Origin: Luscinia megarhynchos
Lineage: Eukaryota; Chordata; Aves; Passeriformes; Turdidae
Length of the DNA: 64,000 nucleotides
Assembly (NCBI GenBank): GCA_034336665.1
Contig: CM067566.1
Location: forward strand, 18,396,330-18,460,329
Direction of reading: 5' to 3'
The position numbers were made by a program, and so were the translations under genes. Below are positions 42,601 to 54,600 of this stretch, piece after piece; position 1 is the first letter of the stretch, and the number at the start of each line of letters is the position of its first letter. Below the pieces are notes generated by a model. That model made no database searches. It saw only the letters and a program-made list of their open reading frames with translations, and was not told the origin of the DNA.

Positions 42601-45600
42601 TATAAAAATGCAACATATTTTTAAAAAGGAATAGGTTTACAAATCAATGCTACATGAAGATCTGGCAGACAAAGAAGAAATATTGAATCAGATGAAAATG
42701 GTAAGATTTTTGTTTTATAACTGAAAACATTTTAAATAACATAAGAAATATAACACATTTTTGGACACTCCTGAAATTTGGCGGTAGTGGAATTTCTCAT
42801 CTGGAGAAAGAAATGCAGACAATAAATAGTAAAAGGAAGCACTTGAATCTTTTTTAAAGGCTGAGTGAGGATCTTAAAATATTCCTCACAGTCAGAGTGA
42901 GAGACTGATCACCAGAGTCTTATGTCTTGAAAGTAAATCTTATTTATGATTCAGATCTAAGGAATAAATCTGTTAATGCAGCGTCAGTCACAAGCATCTT
43001 GTCTTACTAAGAGGCATGGGCAAGAGCTCTTGTAGCCAAATTGTGGCTGAAAATCTGGCATGATTCCCAAGCCCAGCTTCATTTTGCATGACACCAATCA
43101 CAATTTAAGAGAAAGGAATTGCAAGTTATGACTTAAAAGCTTTATTCCTAGAATGGTTATAATTGTCTTAGCTTTGCAAGTATTTTTTTAATAATTTCTG
43201 ATTCGTTTCCTAAACTTTTTTTTGCATGAGTTCTATTTCAAGAGAACGGCTTGTTCTTCTGTCTTCTTAGAATCATAGAATGGTTTGTCTTGGAAAGGAC
43301 CTTAAAGAACATCTTGTTCCAACCTCCTGACCATGGGTTTTAGTTTTGGTTTGTGGTTTCTTTGCTTTTGGTTAATATTAGCTTCTTTTTAATATTAGCT
43401 TTTAATATAGACAGTCTTTGGAGATGGCAAAAAAAAAATGTTACTCATTTGACAGTGTTATACTTGATTAGACTGCAGTATTAATGCTTTAAAATGATGA
43501 CTTGAGTATTTGAGTAGTTCTTTGTTACTTTGAAGAACAGAATGCTATGTTCATACTGCAGATGCTTTGCATTTAGTAGATACTTATGTCTGATCCTTCA
43601 TAAAGAAATAGTCTAATATTTATACCTCCCCTTTTTTATTTCTCCAAAGGAAAATTTAAATATTTTCCCTGTGGGAGGCATCAGTACTTAGTAAATTCAG
43701 ATTTTGTCCTCATTTCAACTTAGCAAGCTCTTCTAAGAAGGAAGGGATAGAATAAATAAAAGCAGAGAAGTTTGTTCTGATTCTTCCCCATTGTTTCACC
43801 TGCATGTATGGTCTGTAGACATTCAGGAAATAATTGGAGTTTAAAAACAGGTCCTAGTGTTTTGTACTCTTCAACAGTTTTTAAATATATATTTATCATT
43901 TCATCTTTGCACAGATTTAAACTGTTCATGGGTTCATACTAGTTTAATGTCAAATATTTGCAGCAACTCACTAATGCTTAAAGATAAGACAGAACCTGTT
44001 GGTGGAGAGGTGCATGAAAACAGAGGGTATCAAAGAATAAGGATTTTGAACATTGAAAAGATTTTAGGTGTAGAGCGAACCAAAGGTTGGAAGACATGAG
44101 TCTTTGGTTTGAACTAATCCCTTCATTTTCAGTTTATTATTTATCTGAAGGTGAAGTCATTTTATAATGTCTCAAATCTCCGTTCTTAGGGCTTAAACGA
44201 GAACAAACCGTGATAGATACTTCATAAATATGCAGTGCTTTTATCAGTTGAATACGGGCTTTTCTTTTTCTATTGCTGAAAATTAATTACTTTAAATATA
44301 AATTCAGGTCACGTCTCAGACAGATGATGGTAATATTCTTAATTTTAGGACATCTTGTACTATGAACAGCTTAAGTCAAATGTGATTCAACACGACCTTT
44401 TAGTGGACAGCCTGATTTACAAAGTAAGTAATTCACTAAACAGTGAGTGATTTATGTGCTTATCACACTGGTGTCTTGTTGTTGGTTATTTTTAATAAAG
44501 AAAATACTAGATGGTTTGGTTTTGAGGAGTGTAAAAATGAGTAGTGTGTACTTATTATTGTGAACTTATTCCTTCTGCCTGTGTTGTCTCTCATGTAAGA
44601 CATATAAGTTGAACTGTAAAGTCTTTAAAGAATGGTATCTTCATTTGAAGGAGTGACTGGGTTTGTGAGAAAGAACCAACAGAATATGACTGCTTCCATT
44701 TCAAGTTTCAACTCTGAATACTTAATCATCAAATTAATATAGCATTTTTAAATTTTAAAATGTGGAGTCTAAGCTTAACTATAGTTCTTTGAATGAGAGT
44801 GAAACAGTGTCTTCTATCACAAGGTTAAGTTTAGCCTCCATGGGAGTCTGAAGAGAGGGCTTTTGGCTTCAAACTCTTGTATTTTTTATTACAGGATGTA
44901 AAGCTGACAGCAAGCAACGATGACTACTATTTTGTATTTGAAGATTATTTATATCAGGTATGTAACTGGTTTTTGGTTAGGAAACCTAGATGGTGTACTT
45001 CTATGGGATTGTATCATCTTTGTAGAGAGAACTGCCTTTATAAGGTAGAGTACAGTGGGACAGATACATCTGTTTGCTGCATATACTTTCCCTTCTGAAT
45101 AGCAAACTTGGACACTTAAATAGATTAAACAGGGCAAGCTTCTAAAACTCCTCCTGTGGAGGACCATGCACAATGTCTTTGCAGTGCACTAAGCTGGAAA
45201 ATACGAAGTCAGCCATATTTTTTCCCCTTTCCATTTTGCAGTAAACCCCAACAATTAAGAGCTGTTGTGTACAGAGAAATTGAGACTTGAAAAGTATATT
45301 CAGGGTTCCATTTTAAAAACGCCCTTGCTTTACAGTAACCTGTTGCAATAAGCAAATTTTAAAATTAAAGACATGGATTCTGAATAAGATAATGACAGGT
45401 ACAGTTACTTGTAGGATTGCTCCCATCGCAAAGCTCTTTCTAGTAATCAGGAATCCAGCCAATTTATAAAGAATTGTCTTTGTTGGTGCCTATCAAACGC
45501 CCATAATTAGAACGAGATTACATCTATGAGTTTCCTAATGTGTAGTTGTTTGCAGTGTCAATATAACTGTCATGCAGCAAACTTAACATTTCCACAGGAC

Positions 45601-48600
45601 TTTTGATTTCATTAGTCATATCTGTTATTTTAGACTTGCTTGATTTTTTTTGTTTAGAGCTATGTGAAACTAAATAATTTCTTTTTTGATGGGAATATGT
45701 AAAACTGCTAGTAATTTAAGTAGGCAAGAAACTGTCCTTACTACTACTTAGTCTGTATAGATATAAAAATATGCAGTACTGTTTAAGCATACTATTCAAG
45801 CATGTCTGCATACAATTCTGCATTTAAACATTAATAGTTAAAGCTATAACCTCATTAAATTATGACTTTTTTATTTTAAAATAGGCACAATATTAAGATC
45901 TGTATCTGAATTTGTTTCAGAATTAAAATTTTCTCACCACCCCCATCACCTACCCAGGTGCCACTTCAGAATAGGTATGTGGTCCTGGGTCCAGAGTGTC
46001 AGGCAGATGACATAGAAGGAAATTATCTGCCTCCCAATGAGCCTCCCAATTATGCTTTATCTGTCAGACAGATCACCACCTCTAGCATTAAAAAGAAAAG
46101 AAGTGTAGTCATAGGGGGTGACTCCCTTCTGAGGGGAACAGAGGGCCCCATAGGTCTGCTGCCTCCCTGGGGCTTGGGTACGGGATATTACCGAGAGACT
46201 CCCTGGGCTGATTCAGCCCTCTGATTATTACCCACTGCTGATACTCCAGGCTGGCACTGATGAGACTGAAAAGAGGGGTGTTAGGGCAATTAAAGGGGAC
46301 TTTAGGGCACTGGGTCAAGTGGCTGATAGGGCAGGAGCACAGGCGGTGTTCTGCTCAGTCCCTTTGGTGGCAGAGAAAAATGGTGAAAGGAATAGGAGAG
46401 ACCACATTATCAACAAGTGGCTCAAGGGTTGGTGTCATCAGCAGAATTTTGGGTTCTTTGATCATGGGGCAACTTTTACGGCACCTGGCCTGCTGGAACT
46501 GGGTGGGCTGCATTTCTCTGTTAAGGGCAGAAAGATTTTAGCTCATGAACTGGCAGAACTCATTGAGAGGGCTTTCAAACTAGGTTTGAAGGGGATGCAG
46601 CTGGGCTCTCTGAAAGCAGGCCCAAGGGTGGTAAGCCTGAGTTAGGGGTGAAATCAGTAGCCCAGCAGAGGTGCATGTATAACAGTGCACACAGCATGGG
46701 TAATAAACAGGAAGAGCAAGAAACCATGGTGCAACAGCAAAGCTGTGATGTAGTTGCCATCATGGAAACATGGTGGAATGACTCACACATCTGGAGCACT
46801 GCACCAGATGGCTACAAGCTCTTCAGAAGAGATAGGAAAGGGAGAAGTGGTGGAGGAGTGGTGCTTTATATTAGGGAGGTTTTTGATGTTGAAACTAATG
46901 ATGATGAAGTTGAATGCTTATGGGTAAGGATTAAGTGGAAGGCCAACAAGGCTGACATCCTACTGGAAGTCTGTTACTGTCCACCCAACCAGGAAGAAGA
47001 GGTGAACAACTTATTCTGTAAGCAGCTGGAGAATGTTTCAGGATCACTAGTCCTTGTTCTTGTAGGTGACTTTATCCTACCAGACATCTGCTGGGAAATT
47101 AATACAGCAGAAAAGAGACAGTCCAGGAAGTTATTAGAGTGTGTGGAGGAAAACTTTTTGTCACACCTGGTGAGGGAGCCCACCAGGGGTAGGGACTATG
47201 TTAGTTCTGTTTTTCTGCAAATAGAGATGGGCTGGTGGGAGATGTGGTTGGAGGCCACTTGGGGCATAGTGATCATGAAATTATATTTGGTGAAATCAGG
47301 ATGAACATCAGCAAGATTCTTACATTGGACTTCCAGAGGGCAAACTCATTCAGAGAGTACTTATTCAGAGAGTTCTTTGGGAAGCAGTCCTTAAAGGAGT
47401 CTGGAGAAGATGGGCATGCTTCAAAACAGAGATCTTGAGGGCACAGGAACAGACTTTTCCTGTGTTCCAGAGATGAATCGATGAGGCAAATGTCCAGCCT
47501 GAATGAGCAATGAGGTTTTGAAGGAATTTAGGAATAAAAAGAAAACGTATCATCTTTGGAAGGAGGGTCATGTCTCTCAGGAAGTATTTAAGTGGGTTGC
47601 TAAGGCATGTAGGAAAAAAATTAGAGTCCAAAGCTCTTAATTTGGCAGCTTTTGTAAAAGATAATAAAATGTTTTTTCAAATACATTAATGGCAAAAGGG
47701 AAGGTAAGACCAAACTTTGTTCTCTACTGAATCCAAGAAGGAACTTAATAACTGCAGATGAGAAGGCAGAAGTGCTTAACGCCTTCTTTGCCTCAGTCTT
47801 TAGTGGGAAGATGGTTTGTCCTCAGGATAACTGTCCTCCTGGATTGGCAGATGGTGTCAGGGAGCAGACTGGTCCCTCTGTTATCCAGGAGAAGCCAGGC
47901 AGAGAACTGCTCAGTGCCTTGGATGTTTATAAATCTGTGAGACCAGATGGGATCCATCCCAGGGTGATCAGGGAGCTGGCAGATGAGCTTGCAAAGCCAC
48001 TCTCCATCATTTACCAGCAGTCCTGGGACACCGGGGAGGTTCCAGAAGACTGGAAGCTGCCAAGTGTGGCTCCTGTTCACTAAAAGGGTGGGAAGGAGGA
48101 GCCTGGTAATCACAGGGCAGTTAGCTTGACCTCAGTACCTGGTAAGGTTATGGAACAGTTTGTACTGAGTGTCATCATGCAGCACTTACAGGATGACTGG
48201 GACAGCAGACCCAGCCAGAAGGGGTTTAGGAAGGGCAGGTCATGTTTGACCAACCTGATCTCCTTTTACAACCAGGTGACCCGCCTGGTGGATGCAGGAA
48301 AGGCTGTGGATGTTGTGTACCTGGATTTCAGCAATGCCTTTGACACTATCTCCCACATGATACTCCTGGAAAAGCTGCAGCCCCTGGCTTGGACAGGAGC
48401 AGTCCTTGCTGGGTTAAGAACTGGCTGGATGGCCGGGCCCAGAGAGTGGTGAACGGTGCTGCATCCAGCTGGGGATCAGTCACCAGTGGTGTCCCTCAGG
48501 GCTCTGTGCTGGGGCCAGTTCTGTTCAATATTTTTATTGATGACATGGATGAGGATATTGAGTCTTTCATTAGTAATTTTGCAGATGAAACTAAGCTGGG

Positions 48601-51600
48601 AGCATGTGCCAATCTGTTGGAAAGCAGGAGGGCTCTGCAGAGAGACCTGGAATGGTTGGATGGATGGGCAGAGTCCAATAAGATGACATTTAATAAGTCC
48701 AAGTGTTGAGTCCTGCATTTTGGCCACAGTAAACTCCTGCAATGTTACAGGCTGGGGACAGTGTGGCTGGACAGTGCCCAGGCAGAAAGGGACCTGGGGT
48801 ACTGGTCCACAGCCCACAGAACATGAGCCAGCAGTGTGTCCTGGTGGCCAAGAAGGCCACGGCCCCTGGCCTGGATCAGTGTGGCCAGCAGGAGCAGGGA
48901 GGTCATTCTGCCCCTGCACCCAGCACTGGTGAGGCCACACCTCGAGTGCTGTGTCCAGTTCTGGCCCCTCAGTTTAGGGAGGACCTTGAGACACTTGAGC
49001 ACTTCCAGAGGAGGAAACAAGGCTGGTGAGGGGCTGGAGCACAAACCCTGCGAGGAAGGGCTGAGTGAGCTGGGATTTAGCCTGGAGAAGAGGAGACTCA
49101 GGGGTGACTTTATCTCTTTACAACTCCCGGCGGAATGGTGGCTGTAGTTGGGTGGGGGTTGGTCTCTTTCTCCAGGCAGCAACCGACAGAACCAGAGGAC
49201 ACAGTTTTAAGATGAACCAAGGGAAATATAGGTTGGATATTAGGAAAAAGTTTTTTATGGAAGGAGTGATAAAATACTGGAATTGTCTGCCCAGGGAGGT
49301 GGTGGAGTCACCAACCCTGGATGTATTTAAAAAAAGGATTGCATGTGGCACTAGGGGCTGTGGTTTAGTTGAGATGTTACGGTATGAGTTGGACTTGATG
49401 ATGTTGGAGGTCTCTTCCAACCTGCTGATTCTATGATTCTGTGAAATTTGCAAACTGTCTGAATAATGTCGACTCAAATATTGATATTTGCTCACTAAAA
49501 TATTCATTTCCTAAAATATTTTACAATAATTTTCCTTGATTTAATGGTCAAAGATGAACTTCATTGTTGTAACATTGTGTCTTCTTGGGATGTGAAAATC
49601 TGATTCCTATTTCTTCTTAATTTGCTATGTAGACTACCATGTCATTAATTAGTCCTTGTGATCGAGGCAGGCTTTTAAACTATGAAGAAATATGAACTAA
49701 TAGATGATATAATCTTTTGTTTTAAGACCATCAGAGATTTTGTTCATCATTCTCAATTATAACCCAGTTGAATGTTTTCTAATTTTTTTATATCTCTATA
49801 GCTACAGAATGAAAATCATAAAAAAAGACTAAACTCTCTTTAATAGTTTGAAGGAGACTCACCAAAGATCTTTGAAATATTATGTGGCTAGTTTTATTGC
49901 AAGGCTTTGAATCAGAGAATATCTCAAACTTCTAATTATTTGTTGCTCTAGTTGTGATTGCTGTTTTGTGGTATTCTTTAGACTCTGCTCTAGAAAAAGG
50001 TTATCCATTTTCCTTGATAATTTCCTCTTCCAACCTAATTTGCAAATGCTTTACTGCCAAATTATTTTGTTCTATAGCTCCTGGAAAGATTTTGTAGTAT
50101 GAGTCACTGTGATACGGGACATTATTTATTGATTTAATATGATAAATGGAATTAAATATTGGCTAAATAAGATAGACAATGAAAATGTTAGTTTAAACCA
50201 GATACATTATTTCTGGGTTTGCACTGGGTTTATGGCATTTTTACATGACTGGTTACTGCCTCTTAAGTTTTCCAGGTCATTGAGCAGAGGATATTTTGTT
50301 GCATTATTGTACCTCTTTAGTAGCATTCAGTTGTTCTCAGGAAAAACACTGTGGAATGATGTAATTTATTTCCTTCAGTATCTTTGCTTTCTTTTACCCA
50401 AAGTTTACTTTTAATTTTTATTACTTCTTCATAACTATTGAAATAAAATGCAGGTACTTTTAATAAAGTAATTTCTTTTTGATAAAAGCTTTAGCTTTGG
50501 GGTTTTTTTCTTGCCCTCAGTGATTTGAATTCAGTGGTTTTCTTTTCAGTTGGATTATAAATATTCAATAATTTGATCAATATTTCTGTACTTGAAAAGG
50601 GGTTTGTGCCATTGTTTTCTTTAGCACTATGATTTTGTTACATAAATTCTTTATTTTGGGCCAGAACTTCAATTTGAATACTTTAGTCTTACATCCTGCA
50701 GAATGAATACATGCAAAGAACTTTGCCCAGAGTTTTTTGGATGTAGTCATAACTTAGGTTTGAGCTAGAGTCTATCACTTATGAAGATGCAGAGTCTTCA
50801 TTTAAAGACTTCCAGATACTGGTACTGGACACTGTATTCCTAAAAAAAGAGGGCCTCAAATGAAGGTTACATTCTTTCCCCTATGAGAGAACATAGTTTA
50901 TGTCCTGTTCAGATTAGTTTCTCTTTCGTTCACCTCAGTTAACATACACATAGAATTACATTTGCCTGTGTATTGTTATTGTCAGTGATATTTTGGCAGC
51001 TATGAACATGATTGTGTATTGCACAAAAATAATATTTAGCTTAAACTGTTTGAGATAAAGTATTATTCGTTTTTGAAAGATGCTTGTATTTGAGAAATAG
51101 TTTTGAAGTTCAGAAAAGAAAAATATCAAAATATGACCTGCTTTCCATTAAAAAAATACTAAAGCAATAATATTCAGATGTGTCGTTTTGCATGTCTCCT
51201 TTTGGTAAATGCTGATATGTGGAAGATGTTTGCACCAATGAGTGGGAAGGAAAAATCTGTTAATTTTTATTCACAATGAATTATGTACTGAAACATTTCC
51301 TCCTTTTACACCTTGACTACAGTTAAAAATAAACTCTTAAATCTTCAAGAGCAGCGTCTCCTGAGTTCAGCTAGTGTAGAGTTAATTTCTTCTCAGTAGC
51401 TGCTACAGTGCTGTGTTTTGGATTGGGAATGAGAATGGTGTTGATAACACACTGATATTTTGGGGTATTGCTAAGTTGTGTTTATCCTAAGTTAAGGACT
51501 TTTTCCTTGTCTCATGCTCTGCCAGTGAGGAGGTACACAAAAGAAACAGGGAGAGAGCATAGCCAGGACTGATCAAAGGGGTATTTCACACCACAGAACA

Positions 51601-54600
51601 TCATGCCCAGTGGATAACCTGGAAGGAGTTACCTGGAATTGGGCGGCCAGTCTGGGTTTGGGAAGGGTCTGGCATTAGTTTTTTATTATTATTATCATTT
51701 GCCATTATTCACTTACTAAACTGTTCTTATCTCAGTCTACAAGTTTTAATTTGATTCTTCTCTCCATTCCACCGGGGTTGGGAGGGAGAGGGAGGGGGTT
51801 GAGCGAGAGTCTGAGTGATTCTTAGTTTCCAGCTGGGCTTACACCCCAAGAGAGGGATTCAGGTGTACAAAAGTCAGCTGCGAGTTGAAGTCTGCTTTAT
51901 GTCTGCCCTCTTGTGTACGTTCTTCATAGTGCAGCTTTTCAGTGCATGAAAACATGAACTTTTTACAGTACCATACTAATCACCACATTTTTTACAACTC
52001 CTGATAGAATGAGATTCTTTTTTTTTTTCTATTAATGCTTTTATTGCTTAATTTCATACTCAGTTGCTGTGAATACAGATTTTTTTTTATTTATGTGAAC
52101 AATAAACCCCAAATATACTTTAGAATATACAATGTGCATTTCTGATCTTTAGGATGCAAGGTGAACATTATAATATGTTGTTTGACAGAGCTGAATTGCA
52201 TGTAAACATTTTGTCAAGATCCTAGTAATGAAAGCAAATGTAAGTTCTTCCAGAACTGCACACATCTGTGTAAATATTTCATTTGCTTATTCACTTACTA
52301 GGACATCCCCAGGTCATAGTAACTGAGTAGAAAAACAGTCTAAAAGATGTAAAAGCAGCCAGGTACATAGAGTCACTAATGTTGTGACAGAAGGGGATAA
52401 ACACCTGCCAAGAGGGAAGGAGGAGGGTTGAAGAATGTGGATATAAAACTGATAACAAATAAAGGTGAATGTAAAATTATAGCAAGTTCAAAGTGAGCCT
52501 GGAAATTTGAAAAAAAACTAACTAAATAAAATAAATAAACTCAAATAAACTAAACTAAGGTGGTGAAGAGCTTTCAACCTTATTGGCTCTCTTAAATAGC
52601 ATCTAATAGGTGCTAATTAAGACAGGTCCTTAAATTTGTTTGACACTGCTTTGATCCAGTTAGTCAGCTGACTTTCTTTTCTGCAGGTGTTACTGTGTTT
52701 TTCCCGAGATACATCTGTACTGGAGCACTTTGCTTACAGTAGTGCCACCCCGCCCAAATCATACATACAAGGTACGAGGTAAAAAGAGTTGTTTTTTAAA
52801 AGATCATGTAGGTTTTTTTGCCTGATGCACTAATACACTATGTGAATTTGCTTTGTGTTCATTACACCTAGTAGACTACACTTTAAATAATGTTAATAAA
52901 AATGTATCCAGCTGACTTCTGCACAGATTCTATCATGACAGTGTAGAAGCTGATCACAGATTGTAATGTCATTCCTTTGCTCCAGCTTTCTGTGTGTAAT
53001 TCTGCAGTGTTTTACCAGAAGAAATGAAACACAATTATGACAATATGGTAAAATCATGACAGTCTGTCTTCATCACAGCTAGACATTTAAGTAGACAATA
53101 TTGTCTTCTGCACCTCCAATAAATTTAGCAACTGGAAGTTGTTCTAGAATGTTTTCTTTGCAAAGCAGTGAGTTTTGCAAATATTTGTAGACAGGAGCAG
53201 AACATGGTGCTAAAGAATTGTAGGCTCAAAAGTGTGGGAGAGTAGAGCTTTACCAAGCATACTTAGCACTGATTTTTTTTAAAAGCATGGCATCTTCCAG
53301 AGTATTAGCTTATTTTTGGATGTTCTTTGACTTGAGGTTTCTTTATTTTTCCTAAGATTTCTTAAATCAGTCCACTTGCCTTCTCTGCCAGCTTCTCATG
53401 CCATTCTTCTGGATGTTTCCATGCATCTTAGAATCTCACCTACCTTGATTTTACCTAGAGATTCCTAAATTTGCCTTCTTTCTTGAGTCATTCAGTAATC
53501 CAATCACTTTTTTTTCCTGTGTACCATCATCTTCTTCCTTTTTATTTCCCTGGTCCTGGTGCCTGTGTATTTAGCCAACTATGATCCCTCAGTATATTTT
53601 TTGTGCAGGACCTCTGCTGACAGTTTTCGGTTTGCTTCTTCTTATGTTGCTATAAGTTTGTTTTCTAATTTTTTAATTCCTTTTTTATTGCTTTTTTTCC
53701 TGTCTTCCACTGAATTATGTATTTTTCTTTACCTACTGCTTGAAATAAGCAAAGGGCTCACCTGAGAGCTGAACAGCAGTGGGATCCCAGGTCTCACTTC
53801 AGACACAGAGCAATGGCAGCCCAGAAACACAGCTATAGAGAACATTCTGCATATTCCTAGACAAATCTGGAGAATGATGTTGCTGATACCTAAATTTGTG
53901 CGGTGTAAATCCGAAAGGCTTGTACGTCCTATTTTTAGTCGATTTTCCAAGAGATGTGCTTTATGCTAAAAATACTCATCCTCCCAGATTATAATTCCTG
54001 GCTGCACAACAAGCAAACTATTGAAAGGAAAAGGAGAAAATAATTTTTAGTTTAATGAAACAACTCATTTGTATAATTGGAAAATAACTGGATTTTGTTT
54101 TCATGGGGTAGAAGGCAGGAGTTTTGCAGGTTAATTTTTATTTTATTTTAGTCAGTTCATGCTATAGGAAAATATCAAGGTTCAGATTCCATTGAACCCG
54201 ACAAAAGTACCATGTGCTAAATTCTGTTGTGAAGGGTAAATAGAGTACACAGGACATTCTATAAATTTTCATGTAATTAATTAAATTTTTAGTTGAATGT
54301 TCTCATTTTAGAACTAAAATAATTACAAGTTTTAATTAGTTGTAATTATGTTTAATCACACCTTTATATTTCTAAATAAATGGTTATATTTTATTAATGG
54401 ATTTCGGATTATTCGTTTCTATAGTTAAAATATGGTTTAATGATATAATGTGTTCATTCTGTAGGGAAGATTAAAAAATTATATGGTCAGTGTATATGAT
54501 CAGTGGTTTTCTTAAGTCTTTTGCATCCAGCAGATTACTCAAATATTTGCTTGTTATATCAGAATATCCATCTTCCTCTGTTGCAGACCTAATGAAACCT

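Larger units (their letters stand above)
39655..44348. other. TBC1D19: TBC1D19 intron 11 (4.7 kb)
   Basis: Mostly unassigned AT-rich DNA with one short CR1 tail at 43.3 kb and a 13-bp tandem duplication at 42.15 kb. Short frames are not supported as exons. Confidence 0.65.
45940..49443 (+). mobile_element. Long CR1 LINE with broken ORF1 and ORF2, intron 13
   Basis: A 3.5-kb plus-strand CR1 copy, truncated at the 5' end and finishing in GATTCTATGATTCTGTG. In order it holds part of ORF1 with an SGNH/GDSL-type esterase domain, then ORF2 with an APE-type endonuclease (about 46690-47280), a reverse transcriptase (about 47770-48710), and a CR1-type 3' end. At least three frameshifts and several stops break it, so it cannot encode its own proteins. 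It is in the same orientation as TBC1D19. CR1 is the main LINE of birds; the subfamily is not assigned here. It is the largest insertion in the gene and accounts for almost half of intron 13. Confidence 0.93.
44958..52686. other. TBC1D19: TBC1D19 intron 13 (7.7 kb), repeat-rich
   Basis: Contains the long CR1 and the LTR, with AT-rich unassigned DNA at 44958-45939, 49444-51354 and 51849-52686. No other exon is supported. Confidence 0.75.

Noticed and set aside
48476..49182. Minus-strand open frames of 154 and 145 codons
   Set aside because: They are antisense shadows of the GC-rich CR1 ORF2 and 3' region.
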